Assembly (NCBI RefSeq): GCF_963583255.1
Contig: NC_084804.1
Span: 27,841,061-27,905,060 of the forward strand
Length of the DNA stretch: 64,000 nt
Direction of reading: 5' to 3'
Origin: Pyrus communis
Taxonomy: Eukaryota; Streptophyta; Magnoliopsida; Rosales; Rosaceae
Position 1 is the first letter of the stretch; each line of letters starts with the position of its first letter. This document shows positions 1 through 11,431 of this stretch, in pieces. A program made the translations under genes and the position numbers. Under the pieces are notes generated by a model, which searched no databases, was not told the origin of the DNA, and saw nothing but the letters and a program-made list of their open reading frames with translations.

Positions 1-273
1 TTCAACTCCATTTTCTACATGTGTTTTAGCATGGTAATTGTTATCTCTAATGTCTTTAAAACTTAACAGCGTTCTTCCGGAACGTGGAGAATATAGTTCC
101 TCAGAAATGATCAAGATTGTACCATTGGACAACATTATATGTGCCTTACTGTATCCTTCTATCAGGATGGATGGGCCTGAGAGGGTTGTCAAAGGTGTAT
201 TCTTAGGTATGAAGTTAGTGAAATAGATGTGTTCACGCAAAACTGTGTGCATGGTTGCACTATTTCCAGACAA
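1..273 (-). pseudogene. copia pol fragment, GAG-pre-integrase region
   Basis: The minus strand is homologous to the open frame at 47,772-48,227, which reads SGNSATMHTVLREHIYF and LLSFKDIRDNNYH, the usual opening of a copia pol before the integrase. Only the N-terminal part is inside the window. The plus-strand reading frame here is a shadow of this sequence. Confidence 0.75.
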
Positions 274-430
274 CTAACTTCCCCACTAGTCGTACCTAGA
301 ATGAAAAATTAATTTGAATCGGTCACATGCATAAAAGTTCTAAAAATAAATATCAATTCAAAATAATTTCATTTATTCAATGATGGTAATTAATTAAAAC
401 TTAATATCCAAAAACAAATCACCAACAAAT

Positions 431-1873
431 TGATGTGGTAAAAACTAACATACAAATTAAACCCTATAAATTATGCAATCGTAGTATGAGTAAGTAGGGA
501 TCGTTCTATTCCGGGAATTAGAATGGATGCTAAACAAAACAAATTAAACTTATAAAACTGAAAATTAAGTTAAACTAACAACAAAACAAGACTGGAGGGA
601 TTTTGGACGAATTTAATTAAAACAAAGTAAAGTGTAGCAAGTAAATTAAGTTGTGAATGAAATATGGATGAAATGATAGCTAAAGGATTCTTCTCCACAC
701 ATGAATCATATACCATGACTGACAATGCCCCAAATTAATTATGAACAGCACTAATTTACTCCCAGATTTTCCTAAGTTCATTGAATTGGACTCAGCAACG
801 CAACCAAATTATTCTTCTCAAGTTCCCTAACTATGAAAAGCATGATAGAGATACATCTTGAAGATCATTAAGTTCTGTGAAAATCATAAGCATTGACAAA
901 GCATTCGTAACTATGAAAAGCATGATACTTATGCAAAGAATTTACTTAACTCAATCATGACTAGTGACTTTTACTACTTACAAATATAAGTTCATAACGA
1001 TTAGGTGAAATTCCTTTATATTCTAGCATCAAATCCCTACATGCAAACTAAGTATGCATTCTTAATAAACATACAAGAATAAGTTCTCTATAAAGTAGAT
1101 AAATAAATCGCATTCATGTTTTATGAAACACTAACTGGATGTAATCAATTTATATAAAGCATATGATGATGGCTTCGAATTCATCTCTAACTAAAAAGAA
1201 ACCTAGTTACACATGTTCATCATAACTAAAAGACAATCTAAAATAAACATTGAAACTTAAAACAAAGATAGAAAGAACTCTGAAAATTCCAGCAACTTCA
1301 ATGGATGAATGGTAGGCACGGCACACCCTAAAACGTGCAAGAATTTCACATATATAGGGAGGGAACGGCTAAATTGAAGGAGGAAGGGGATTAGGTTTTT
1401 TGAGTTATTTGAGGACTCTAAGAATCTGGTAGAGAGTTTTGGAATGTAATTAGGATTTCTTCTTGCAGCTGGAGATAAGATAAGATAAGGTTGGATAAGA
1501 TAAGATAAGATAAGATACGATAAGATAAGATAAGATAAGATAGGATATGATAAGATAATGTTCCTTTCCAACTAGGATTCCTCTTTCTTGTGTAATTCCT
1601 TGCCTTCCAAGCCTCAACTTTAATTTCTCCAGAGTTCAGCACATGTCTAACACCATTTAAACACCAAAAACGTCCAGCCCATATGCTATCCACACATGTT
1701 ATCCAATCCAAGTTCAAAACTACTCCAAATTGCTCCATTTGGCTATTTATTGTCATCTTTACCAACTAGACCTACAATAATACGAAAATATCTTTAATTA
1801 CCAAAATAAATGAAAATTAACTAAGTAAATTCAAAGAAATAAGATAACAAAGTCGCAAAATATGCTCTTATCA
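431..1873 (-). mobile_element. Solo LTR of an Athila-like Ty3/gypsy element
   Basis: Flanked on both sides by the 5 bp duplication CAAAT (426-430 and 1,874-1,878). Read on the minus strand it starts TGATAAGAGCATA and ends ACCACATCA. It matches the 3' LTR at 24,640-26,746 at both ends (TGATAGGAGCATA start; the GAACGATCCCTACTTA block and the ATCACATCA end) and in an internal TTATC-rich tract. No internal region is present, so it is an LTR left by LTR-LTR recombination. It sits between the gag and pol parts of the copia element. Length 1,443 bp. Confidence 0.9.
1484..1557. repeat. GATAA pentanucleotide tract inside solo LTR
   Basis: Repeated GATAA units with a few variants. The same tract is about 20 bp shorter in copy 2 (49,431-49,490), and a related tract lies in the Athila LTR near 24,940-25,020, so it is a feature of the LTR family that changes length. 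Confidence 0.85.
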
Positions 1874-2002
1874 CAAATAATCCAAACATGAAGAAAAATT
1901 GTTAAAAAATAAACCAAAAAAACAAATGGGGGTTCGGCCACTAGGTGGAATTTGGCCCCTTTGTGCAATTTTAACTAACTAAAATTGTTTATGACTAAGA
2001 TT

Positions 2003-2946
2003 CTAATCTTTCATACGGGTGGTATCCTCTTGAAAGTTAGTAACCTCCATCTTTGTAGTCTTCGGTTCATTCACTTGCACAAAGTTTGATTCAAACTTCT
2101 TACGACGAGAATGATATTCAACTACAACTTTCTAGGGAGCTCGGCAAACACGAGACCAATGGTCCTTTGATCCACAACGATAACACATATCCGCATCCAT
2201 AGTTTCAGGTGCTTTGCCCTTATTCTTGAAGTTCAGGGCCTTGGGAGCGAGGTTTGAGCGTTAATAGGCTTTGTTTCCTCCCTTGAATGGGCCTTGACTA
2301 TGTTGACATTCACTGGGTGGCTTCTGGATGCCCCTACCAACCTCTTTTGGCATTTTGAGCGTTGGTTTGTGCTATAATGTGTTTCAGGCACAACAGTCGC
2401 CCTAGTAAGTTGAGCTTGATGATTCTTCATCAACAGCTAGTTCTGCTTTTCAGCGAGAAGTAAAACAAAGATCAAATCCAAGAACTTAGTGAACTTCTGA
2501 ACTCTATATTGCTACTGCCGGACAATATTAGAAGCAGAGAAGGTCGAATAGGCCTTCTCCAAGAGATCCTCTTCGGTCAAAGTTTCATTACAAAACTTCA
2601 GAATTATATTCATTCATAAACTTAAAGTCTTGGAAGCGCAAATGCTACAAGTCATGTCTTGCTTCAGGCAAGAATATGTCCTTTTGGTGATCAAAACGAT
2701 CAGCCAAAACGACCTATAGTGCACGTAGATCCTCCTCAGCAAGGTATTCAGTTTGCAAGGCGTCATGGATATGTCTTTGAATGAAGATCATAGCAGTGGC
2801 TTTTTTAGCTTCGCCAACAAGATTATCCGTCTCTTCTTCAATGGCAGGACCCAAGTTCTTTGCAATGAGGTGGAGCTTTACATCTTAAGGTAGTTCCTTC
2901 TAGAGACCTCCAAAGCAGTGAAGTCGAGTTTGTTCAAATTCGACAT
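2003..2946 (-). pseudogene. copia gag relic, copy 1
   Basis: The minus strand starts MSNLNKLDFTALEVSGRNYLK at 2,946, the typical start of a Tork/TNT1-type copia gag, and hits a stop soon after because of a deletion. The CCHC zinc-knuckle region lies near 2,100-2,200. Relative to copy 2 it has a stop codon (TAG for a glutamine codon, near 2,132) just after the knuckle and a 26 bp deletion near 2,590. Nucleic-acid-binding coat protein of the element, no longer functional. Confidence 0.75.
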
Positions 2947-5495
2947 GTTCCTATCACAAAATAGATGGACAAGATGTGGTGAGTGTAATGGAGAAAAATC
3001 AATCCATTGACATAGGAGTAGAACATACAGGTTATAATATACATGTATTGGTTTAATTTTGCATGAAAAAAACTTCTTGTTTTCTTGGGTGATGTTTTTA
3101 AAGAAAACTTCAGGTTTTTAAACAATGCATGTTTATAAGAAACTTCAGGTTTCAAAATAATTATGAACTTTAGCTTCATATGTTCCTGTAGGCAAACACA
3201 AATATATACACAAAATATGCAACAAAAATATGCAAACAGAACTTCGAGTCTATAAGTATTTGGACATCAGGCCACAATTTAAAGTGTGGGTGGAAAAAAA
3301 ATATAAAACCCAAATTGTCTAAAAGTATTAAACAACGAAGCTTGAGGCCCAAAAATATAGCCAAAAGCCCACGGGGGGTTGAGCAAATTTGGTCTGTGTG
3401 ACCCTGGCCCAAAAATTAGGCTGGGGTTTCTCAGGTCCAGGCTTCAGGCCTATGGGGAGAAGAAGGAAAAAAGGGGCCTCGTCAGGTGAGCCCCTAAAAA
3501 AATCCACATGCAGCGAGCCCAAGAATTTTGTGTTTTTTTTTTTTTTCATGGGCTAATCAGACCCTAATATTAATAGTGGGTTGCAGGCCCAATATAGTAG
3601 ACCGGTTGCATAAAAGGACCTGGGCCCAAAAAGGTGGCCTAAACGGGGGCCAGATCATGTGTGATGTGATACGGGGGAACACAGATGCGCCTACAGAGCT
3701 AGGATCTGGTGCAGCACACAACACTGGGACACCATAGCCCCTTGGGCTGGTGTTGGGTCGAGCCAAGGATTGGGCCACATCATGTGAGCCTTGTTCTTAA
3801 AAAAAAAAAAAAAAAAAAAAATCTGTAGGCCGATAAGGCCAGTCCAAAAATTTGGGGCTTAGGGTTTCAACCAAAAAAAAAACTCCCCAACTGGAGCTGG
3901 GTGCAATCAAGGTTCTAAAAACCGCTAGGCGCCAGTCAGGCGGCAAGCTAGCGCCTAGGCGGTCTAGGCAGATTTAGGTAAATTTCTTGTATATCTTGGA
4001 AGTAAGTGCATATTGACACTTACAAAAAATTATACTTATATGAAATTCATGAATACAATAATAAATAAAAAAAATAAAATGCAAAACTAGTATCCAAAGT
4101 TCAAAATTTAAAAACACACATATATGCCATATTAGTTAAGATATTTTGAATGATTATATCTAATTTTCATAAAAATAAAAATAAAAATCCCATGTGTTGT
4201 GTGAAGAGGTGCATACATCCTCCCCAATTTCAAAAAGCATGTGGGGTGACCCTTACCCCCATCCCTAGTCCTCATCCCTCACATCAGTCAAGAAACCCCT
4301 TTTGCATGCCTTGAAAACCGAAAATTTTAGTCATTTTATTTCTTTCCTTTTTCTTATCCGATTCGTCTTGTTTCCTTTCCATTTCTTCTTCTTTCTTTTT
4401 TTTCTTTTTCTTTCTGTTTCCTTTCTGTACATTTTCCCTTTTTTTCTTGTTTCCTCTTCTTCTGAGTTCCTCTTCTTCGATGGAGTTCATAGAGAGCGAG
4501 TCGCAATAGCTAAGAATGTGGTGGTGCACAAAGAGAGGGAGTCGAAGCGATGGAATATCTTCTTAGGAAACCTCCACTCCGCTTACACCGCCGCCTAAAC
4601 AGTCGCTTAGACCGCCCAGGCCGCCTAAGAGTACCTAGGTGAACACCTAACAGCTCCCCGATTTTTCTTAACGATTCAGACCTAATCGCATCGGCACCCC
4701 CACACCCAGTTCTTAGGCACCGCCTAGGCCGTTTTTTAGAACACTGAGTGCAGTCACCGGGGATGAAGACTAGTACCGCCGATGCGAGCGGTCATATTTT
4801 GGGAAATTTTTCTCGATGCAAGGTCATAGGTTCGACAATGAGCAAGTTCTGGGGGATGGAGAGAGTACCTCGACATTGGGGAAAAAAAACCTAAGAAATT
4901 CAAACTGGAATTTCACCCAAATTCGATGAAATTTCTTCGAGAATTTCAATGCTATCGAATCAAAATTACGATGCCATGTTGGATTTGGTCAAAAAATTGC
5001 ACGGCAACATCGTGGTCTCGCTTCAGGCAATGTGGATTTTCTGGGTTTGGACGCTATGGCATGTAACTGGATTTTCAATGGAGCTTGATGCTCCATGCTT
5101 GCTCGGGGTCACGAGTTCGAAGAACCCAGGAGACGATTTTTTATTTTTATTTTTTTTTCAATTATGAAATTCAATTATATGCATATTCAAATCAGTAATA
5201 TTTTAATGCATGTACATATATTTGATGCAATTCATGGCAAATATCAAATTCACATAATTTAACAATTATGAATATAATGCATACACAATTTATGTAGAAT
5301 CTAAAATTTGAAAAACGTAAAGTTAGGTCATGGATTATGATGAATGTTCATGCTATCAGGGCTACAAAAATTTCAAGATAAAAATCGTTGTTTTGAAAGA
5401 ACCTGATTGCGTGATGATATGGATGAACTGGTGTGATGCAGAAAAAACTTCAATGTCAGATTCCTAAGAGCAGCAGTAGGAGCATGATGATAACT
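2947..5495 (-). other. copia leader region, copy 1, with nested hAT-like element
   Basis: No coding region recognised between the gag start and the 5' LTR. It contains pyrimidine- and purine-rich stretches, an A-run at 3,799-3,821 and the inserted element at 3,908-4,746. The long leader is present in both duplication copies at 1-3% difference by eye. Open frames here are low-complexity or antisense artefacts. Confidence 0.6.
3908..4746. mobile_element. Non-autonomous hAT-like DNA transposon, copy 1
   Basis: Terminal inverted repeats of the type CA(A/G)(G/T)GTTCTAAAAA followed by CCTAGGCG-rich subterminal repeats on both sides (GCTAGGCGCCAGTC at left, CACCGCCTAGGCCG at right). Flanks GGTGCAAT and AGTGCAGT agree at 6 of 8 positions, fitting a decayed 8 bp target duplication. 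The interior is a pyrimidine-rich stretch with no transposase. Confidence 0.7.
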
Positions 5496-6255
5496 TGTTG
5501 TAACCTATTTTATCTGACAAAAAGAATAGGGCCGGCAGCAAGGGTAGAGAAATTGAGAGAGATGTGTTTGTAGAATTGTAGGGGAATGTGTTTGAGCTCT
5601 AGACTCAGCCGTACAGGTCACATTAGGTGACTCCGGCTGACAGATTGCATGGCATTGATTTGACATTCCTGAGCACTTGCATTCTATTTAGAGACATTTG
5701 ACATGGCATATTTCCGAGCATGATTTATATATATATATATATGTGTGTGTGTGTATACTCTATTTTTCTGGGAAGTATACAGGTTTTACGGCGATGGGTT
5801 AGAATCTTGTTTATGAAATGGTTTTTGAAAAGCTTTGTTTTTGCCCACTCACACTTTTTGTTTTGCGCCCCTCCAGGTTCTAGTTGGCTAGCACTTTTGG
5901 TGGTTTCCCTGAGGATTTCCCCGGCATATCTGACAGATTATTACCAGTGTAGGACCACCCTCGGGTGTGCTTTTGTAGAGTCGTTTTCTCCCGGACTGCA
6001 TTAGGTCTTCGTACTCTGAACTTTGTTTTCACACTTACGCTTGCACATGTATGTTATTACTTTGTGTAAAGCTGGATTTTATTTATTCTTACTATTTTTA
6101 TTATTATTTTATTAGCTTCCGCACTTTGCACATGGTTACGCCACTTCCACGTGACGGCCAGCATACCCTGATCTCGATCGGGGTGTGTCAATAACTAGAA
6201 TCATATCTAATCTAGGATTTATACAATCACACTTAAACTAGGAAAGTTTACAACA
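5496..6255 (-). mobile_element. copia 5' LTR, copy 1, with foreign insert
   Basis: Ends TGTTGTAACC and TTTACAACA match the 256 bp LTR at 53,466-53,721 and the 241 bp LTR at 44,028-44,268. The middle of the LTR, about 83 bp in copy 2 (the part reading TTATCCCTCCTACATAG), is replaced by about 600 bp of unrelated sequence at 5,591-6,190. Confidence 0.85.
5591..6190 (+). mobile_element. 3' part of a chromovirus-type gypsy LTR inside the copia LTR
   Basis: Ends CCAGCATACCCTGATCTCG then GGGGTGTGTCA, the usual 3' end of Tekay/Del-type chromovirus LTRs. The LTR 5' end is absent, and the insertion replaces rather than simply interrupts host LTR sequence. Absent from duplication copy 2, so it came after the duplication or was removed from copy 2. 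It contains a TA/TG microsatellite at 5,726-5,756. The family assignment rests on recognising the end motif. Confidence 0.6.
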
Positions 6256-7670
6256 GTATCCAATTCCTAATTACTAATGTTCATTGATTGAAACCTTATT
6301 ATTTTTCAAATTTTAATCCAAGTCCCTAACATTAATGAAATAATAAATTTACATGTCAGTTACATAGTTTTTTTTTAAATAAAAATTAATAATTGATTTA
6401 GAATTTTAATACTCACACCTTTATTAAACTCCTAACTAATTTTCAATTCAAAACATTTTCAAAATTAAAAAAATTAAAAAAATGGAATAAGTTTGTACCC
6501 ATTAGCTTAAAAAAAAATGTTTTCAATTTTTTAATCTTATATATACCCATTCATGTAATTTTTTCAAATTTTTAATCTTAAAATGTACTCATTCTTAAAT
6601 ATACCAATTTATTATGTAAAATGTACCATTTTTTTTTTAAATAAAATCTATTCAATTTTTTTTTTCTAATCCATTTTTAAACTTATATGTGTACATTCTT
6701 TTTTCTTTGATTTGAGAATGTATCCATGTCAAGTTTAATTGAAGAAATTTACTAATGTTATTAAGCCTAATATCTTTCTTTCTTCTTTTTTCTTTTTTCT
6801 CTTTTTTTTTTTTTATTTTTTTTATTTTGTGATTTTGAAGAATGTACCTATGTTTTGGTTAATTTTGATGAATGTACCCATGTTTATACACACACACACA
6901 CACACAATAGTATATTTATATTTTAATATTGCTAATCCCACAAATTATGGTTTTTTATTTAAAATCTCATTAATATAAACAACTATACATTTCAATTTCT
7001 AATTTAAAAAATATAGTAACATACATAGAAATAAATTATCACATTAATTTCAGGGACTTTGATCAAAAACTGAAAACCAACAAGATTTCAGTCAAAGAAT
7101 ATTCATAGTTAAGGACCGCATCCAATGTCTCCACGTTATTAGTAATTATTTTCAAGTCCCTAATTACTAATGTTCATTGATTGAAACCTTTTTAGTTTTT
7201 AGATTTTGGGCCAAGTCTCTAACATTAATGAAATAACAAATTTACATGTCAGTTACATAATTTTTTTAAATAAAAATTAATAATTGATTTAGAATTTTAA
7301 TACTCACACCTTTATTAAACTCCTAGCTAATTTTCAATTCCAAACATTTCCAAAATAAATAATAAAAAAAATAGAATAAGTTTGTACCCATTAGCCTTTT
7401 TGGAAAAAAAAAAAATTCAATTTTTTAATCTTATATGTACCCATTCATGTAATTTTTTCAAATTTTTAATCTTTAAATGTGCTCATTCTTAAATATACCA
7501 ATTTGTTATATGTAAAATGTACCATTTTTTTCATATAAAATCTATTCAATTTTTTTTTCTAATCCATTTTTAAACTTATATGTAACATCCCACATCGCTC
7601 AATGGAGCGGATCATGTAAGCCTTATATGTATATTCTCATCTCTACCTAGCACGAGGCTTTTTGGGAGTT

Positions 7671-7765
7671 CACTGGCTTCGGGTTCCATAGGAACTCCGA
7701 AGTTAAACGAGTTTGCGCGAGAGCAATCCCAGGATGGGTGACCCACTGGGAAGTTCTCATCTGAG
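7671..7765 (+). other. 5S rRNA-like segment in Cassandra LTR1
   Basis: Segments GAACTCCGAAGTTAA and CAGGATGGGTGACC followed by CTGGGAAGTTCTC match the plant 5S rRNA interior, including the region of the RNA polymerase III internal promoter (A box and C box). It is part of the LTR and not a genuine 5S gene, since the 5S ends are lost. Confidence 0.85.
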
Positions 7766-8034
7766 TTCTCAGAAACAAAACCATGAGGGCATGGTCGAGG
7801 CCCAAAGCGGACAATATCGTGCTACGATTGAGTCGAGCCCGGGATGTGGTGGGGGCCCTAGCCAGGATATGACAAATTGGTATCAGAGCCAATCCCTAAC
7901 CAGATGTGTGCCAACGAGGATGTTGGGCTCCTAAGGGGGTGGATTGTAACATCCCACATCATCCAATGGAGCGGATCCTATAAGCCTTATATGTATATTC
8001 TCATCTCTACCAAGCACGAGATTTTTTGGGAGCT

Positions 8035-8129
8035 CACTGGCTTCAAGTTCCGTAGGAATTCCGAAGTTAAGCGAGTTCACGCGAGAGCAATCCCACGATA
8101 GGTGACCCACTGGGAAGTTCTCGTGTGAG
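8035..8129 (+). other. 5S rRNA-like segment in Cassandra LTR2
   Basis: Same 5S-like block as in LTR1, with AAGTTAAGCGAG retained but the C-box core changed to CGATAGGTGACC. The matching LTR in duplication copy 2 keeps GGATGGGTGACC, so the change is private to this copy. Confidence 0.8.
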
Positions 8130-8866
8130 TTCCCAGAAACAAAACCGTGATGGCGTGGTCGGGGGCCAAAGCGGACAATATCGTGCTAAGGTTGAGTTGA
8201 GCCCAGAATGTGCTGGGGGCCGGGGCCCGGGTTGGGATGTGACATTATATGTGTACATTCTTTTTTCTTTGATTTGAGAATGAATCTATGTCAAGTTTAA
8301 TCGAAGAAATTTACTAATGTTATTAAGCCTAATATCTTTTTCTTTTTTCTTTTTTTGTGATTTTGAAGAATGTACCTATATTTTGGTACAATAGTTTATT
8401 GGTTAATTTTAATGAATGTGCCCATGTTTATACACAGAGACAAAATAGTATATTTATATTTTAATATTTTTAATCCCACAAATTATGATTTTTTTATTTA
8501 AAATCTCATTAATATAAACAACTATAAATTTCAATTTCTAATTTAAAAAATATAGTAACATACATAGAAATAAATTATCACATTAATTTCAGGGACCTCA
8601 ATCAAAAATTGAAAACCAACAAGATTTCAGTTAAAGAATATTCATAGTTAAGGACGGCATTCAATGTTTTCCTAATATAGAAATGGTCGATTACAATACA
8701 ATTCGAAATTTTGACACAAACAAAAAATCTGAATTGTTTTGTTCCTGTTATAACTGATACACATCCTAGGGTTGATAGAGGAATCTCATGATGACTGCAA
8801 AGTTGCATCATACCAAAAAAAAAAAAAACAAAAAAACAAAGTAATCTCCCAAGCATATCTTCCATG

Positions 8867-10145
8867 TCAAACCAAGCCGCAATTGAACAGAGACCTGTCA
8901 AAGAAATTCGCCACAAACATCTCGAAAACATCCCATTCAAGAAATACAATGAAATTTGTACAAAATCCTTACCAAGCCATTAGGAGATTTTCGTCTAATT
9001 CGTTATGTGCATTAACAACATAGTTGTTTTTAGTACCATTGACAGGACCTGGAAACTTCACGTTAACTGGTATAACCTGCAATCAAAATTCTAATAAAAA
9101 CAAGTAAAGTCAAATTCGGATATACTTCAAAAATTGCTCAAACTCCTAAAACTGAAAGATACAACACACGGTCTAAAATCTACATTAATCATCCTAACAT
9201 AAACAAAAATATACACGTAAACTATAACAAAGGGATGGTAAAAACCCTTGCGCGCAAGAGTTTTTTTAGAACAACAAAATTTCATTATAAGGACACAAAT
9301 AGTCCATGAATAATATCTACTGCAACATCAAGCAAATATAGCTCAAAACCCGAAAGACCCACATCGAATTGATTTATAGAGGTATTTGTCGGTTTCCTCC
9401 ATAAATTTGTATAGAGGTGCTAATTTACACCCTAAACTTTAATTTTGGCCGATTACTCCTTGAACTTTTATGATTAGCAAATTTTCCCCTTGAATTTTAA
9501 TTTTAGCCGATTACCTCCCTAAAATTTTATAAATAACCAATTTCCTCCCTAGCATTAGATTATAATTTTTTCATCCATCCAACTTTCCATTCTTTTTGTC
9601 CCCATATAGTTGTCATATGTGTTGTCCGCGTGATCAAAAGGGATAAAATATTGATTAAAATTTTTAAATCTACCATCAGGGAGGAAATTGGCTATATATA
9701 AAGTTCATGCGGTAATCGGCTAAAATTAAAGTTCAAGAGGAAATTGGCTAATTTTAAAAATTTTGGGGTAATCGGTTAAAATTAAAGTTCAAAAGGTGAA
9801 ATCGATAGCTCTATGCAAGTTTAGGAGTCAAATCGACAAATTTGCTTTGATTTATAAATACTCTTCTTAAACTCCCAATCCACCTCACTGTCACTAAAAC
9901 CCTCGTTATCAGGACCAGAAATAATCCATGAATGGACCTTAAAACAAAGCAAGTATGGCTGAAAAAACAAAAACCCACATCGAAATGATCTACCTTACTG
10001 TCACCAAACTCTGTTTCACCATTCTCTTGATTGACGATTCTCAAATATGTCTCCTGGCCAAGATCTATCAAGGTTTTGAGTACTAAGATTTCACCCTCTG
10101 GGATTATTAAGCGAGACAAGCACGGCATCCATGCCCCAGGAAAAC
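8867..10145 (-). CDS. 3' part of an unrecognised spliced gene, copy 1
   Basis: Three putative exons with matching phases: 9,994-10,145 (after TTTAG; reads GFPGAWMPCLSRLIIPEG), 8,973-9,076 (after ATTGCAG; reads VIPVNVKFPGPVNGTKNN), and 8,867-8,894 (after TTTGACAG; reads SLFNCGLV then stop). Donors are AAG|GTAGAT and TTG|GTAAGG. Lengths 152, 104 and 28 nt keep one frame. I do not recognise the family. No upstream exons were found, so it may be truncated. A MITE sits in the first of these introns. The AT-rich repeat array ends just after the stop and may have cut the original 3' end. Conservation of both exons in copy 2 gives some support. Confidence 0.4.
9383..9843. mobile_element. Long-inverted-repeat MITE in intron, copy 1
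   Basis: Left arm (9,383-about 9,545) and right arm (about 9,680-9,843) are inverted copies: TATTTGTCGGTTTCCTCC at left pairs with an AAATCGACAAATTTG end at right, and motifs of the type AATTGGCTAATTT recur on both. The arms can fold on each other along about 160 bp. No coding capacity. Confidence 0.7.
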
Positions 10146-10170
10146 CTAAATAATCACAAAACAGAAACAC

Positions 10171-11332
10171 TTAATGCAAGAGATAAAACAAGCATTTCAA
10201 TTCCAGAATCATCCATACTACATGCATGCATGAACATACTGGAAGCATTCATTTCAGAAATCACATTCTGAAGCAAACCTCATCGAACATCTAAACATTT
10301 GCATTTAACTCGAATGTATAACCAAAATATTTGCTACATGGCCCATCATATAACTTTTTTTCTAGGGTTCACATTTAGTTCCTTCTCTAGATTTTTAAGA
10401 ATGGGCGTAGCCTGCTGAAAAGCGAAGATAATAAAAAATAAAAAATAAAAGAAAATGTTCTGAACTGATGATAAAACGACAAACATGTGCAGTGCTGTTA
10501 CATCTCGTTCCTTAAAATAATGTATTTTATTCCCGAGACATGTGAGTTGACTATTTTGCCCCCTGTATGTGTGTCTTAACTTCCAAGCCTTGACAAGAAG
10601 ACTAGTTCCTTGTAATTATCTTGGGTTTTCCTAACTATATTCACATACGTGAATATAAAGTCGAAAGCGAAATTTGAATCGAAACTCGAGGGCTTAATGG
10701 TAATAATAAAATTGAGGAAGCGTAATTTTGTAATTTTACTTAAGTTCGTTGACCTCCGAGAAGGAACCACCACCCCCCACCTCAATTCTGACAAAAACCA
10801 ATCCCACAAACTTGATTTTATTTCATGATCGGGTCCGTTCATTGTATTATTCTGTACTCGGTTATTGTTTTGGTAGAAAATAGGAAAGGAGATAAAATGA
10901 CCATTGAAAATTATATTTAAGTTTGTAACCGTTGAATAATTTCGTCACATTACCTATCGTCGAAATATTTTTTCTGTGTAATTTTTGGCGTACACGATCT
11001 CATAGTGTATATGAATAATACTGGTGGTCGGATTGTCAAAAATAATTATACAGAGTCCAACAATGGTGGATATGTGAAATAAGGCCTGAACTTAAAAGAC
11101 GGAGCTTCCATCTAGCAAACTTAAAATACGTGCCCGACAAATACCCTAAACCCTAATTTATGCTTGACAAATATCTAATAAATTGCCCGACTAACAGTCC
11201 GTCGTGTAAAATGTAGCCTAATGTTACTTAAGGGACAGAGGGTTGTGGCCTAAGACCATGAAAACTTAAAAATAAAAAATAAAAAAGATAATTGCATATA
11301 GTTTATTATAGCAATTGTACAATAATAAACTC
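10171..11332. other. Intergenic, nothing recognised
   Basis: AT-rich sequence without a supported gene. An 88-codon minus-strand frame at 10,576-10,842 is present in both copies but has several amino-acid differences and no family resemblance. Confidence 0.5.
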
Positions 11333-11431
11333 TCAATCACTGTCGGTATACACATATGCTTCCTTCGTGTCCCTCTCAATGTCGCTTTCACTGCTTGAGT
11401 CATCGTTGTTGTCTTCTACCAAGGAATTCCG
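11333..11431 (-). CDS. Possible terminal exon of an acidic protein, copy 1
   Basis: On the minus strand a 99-nt open stretch follows a splice-acceptor-like TCTACTCAG and ends in TGA. It encodes an acidic, serine-rich tail (VEDNNDDSSSESDIERD, then AYVYTDSD and stop). Such a composition is common in C-terminal tails, but no upstream exon could be found. Identical in copy 2 (58,722-58,820). Weak call; it may be chance. Confidence 0.25.
   Translation of the reverse strand, partial: RNSLVEDNNDDSSSESDIERDTKEAYVYTDSD

Larger units (their letters stand above)
1..6255 (-). mobile_element. Ty1/copia retrotransposon, partial (duplication copy 1)
   Basis: Left part missing because the window starts in pol. 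From right to left it has the 5' LTR (5,496-6,255, interrupted), a long leader (2,947-5,495, holding a hAT-like element), a gag relic with a zinc knuckle (about 2,003-2,946), a solo LTR inserted at 431-1,873, and the pre-integrase region (1-273). The complete version is the copy at 44,028-53,721. The target-site base string GTATC follows the 5' LTR at 6,256-6,260, as in copy 2. Confidence 0.85.
7581..8244 (+). mobile_element. Cassandra TRIM retrotransposon, copy 1
   Basis: Complete small element: LTR 7,581-7,874, primer-binding site TGGTATCAGAGCC at 7,879-7,891, polypurine tract AAGGGGGTGGAT at its right, LTR 7,945-8,244. Both LTRs start TGTAACATCCCACATC and end with a GATGTGACA-like motif. 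Target duplication TTATA at 7,576-7,580 and 8,245-8,249. Both LTRs carry 5S rRNA-like sequence, the hallmark of Cassandra. No protein is coded; mobilisation would need enzymes supplied in trans. Confidence 0.93.
6262..8680. repeat. Tandem direct duplication of an AT-rich ~890 bp element, copy 1
   Basis: Unit 1 (6,262-7,151) and unit 2 (7,153-about 8,670) share the start CTAATTACTAATGTTCATTG and the end AAGAATATTCATAGTTAAGG. Unit 2 is interrupted by Cassandra. Inside each unit, AAGTCCCTAACATTAATG near the start and CATTAATTTCAGGGACTT near the end form an inverted pair, which suggests a MITE-like origin. Contains a CA microsatellite near 6,889. No coding sequence. Confidence 0.75.

Noticed and set aside
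1257..1765. Minus-strand ORFs with repeated ILSYLILSY
   Set aside because: Translation of the GATAA/TTATC microsatellite inside a solo LTR; frame depends on repeat length.
4284..4598. ORFs rich in Phe or Lys/Glu on both strands
   Set aside because: Artefacts of a pyrimidine-rich stretch in the hAT-like element; the same in copy 2 at 52,255-52,536.
7671..7765. A genuine 5S rRNA gene
   Set aside because: The 5S ends are lost and the block lies inside a TSD-flanked Cassandra LTR, so it is a captured module.
10576..10842. 88-codon minus ORF with a copy at 57,965-58,231
   Set aside because: Amino-acid changes at several sites between nearly identical copies, no recognisable family and no splice or promoter context. 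Probably chance.
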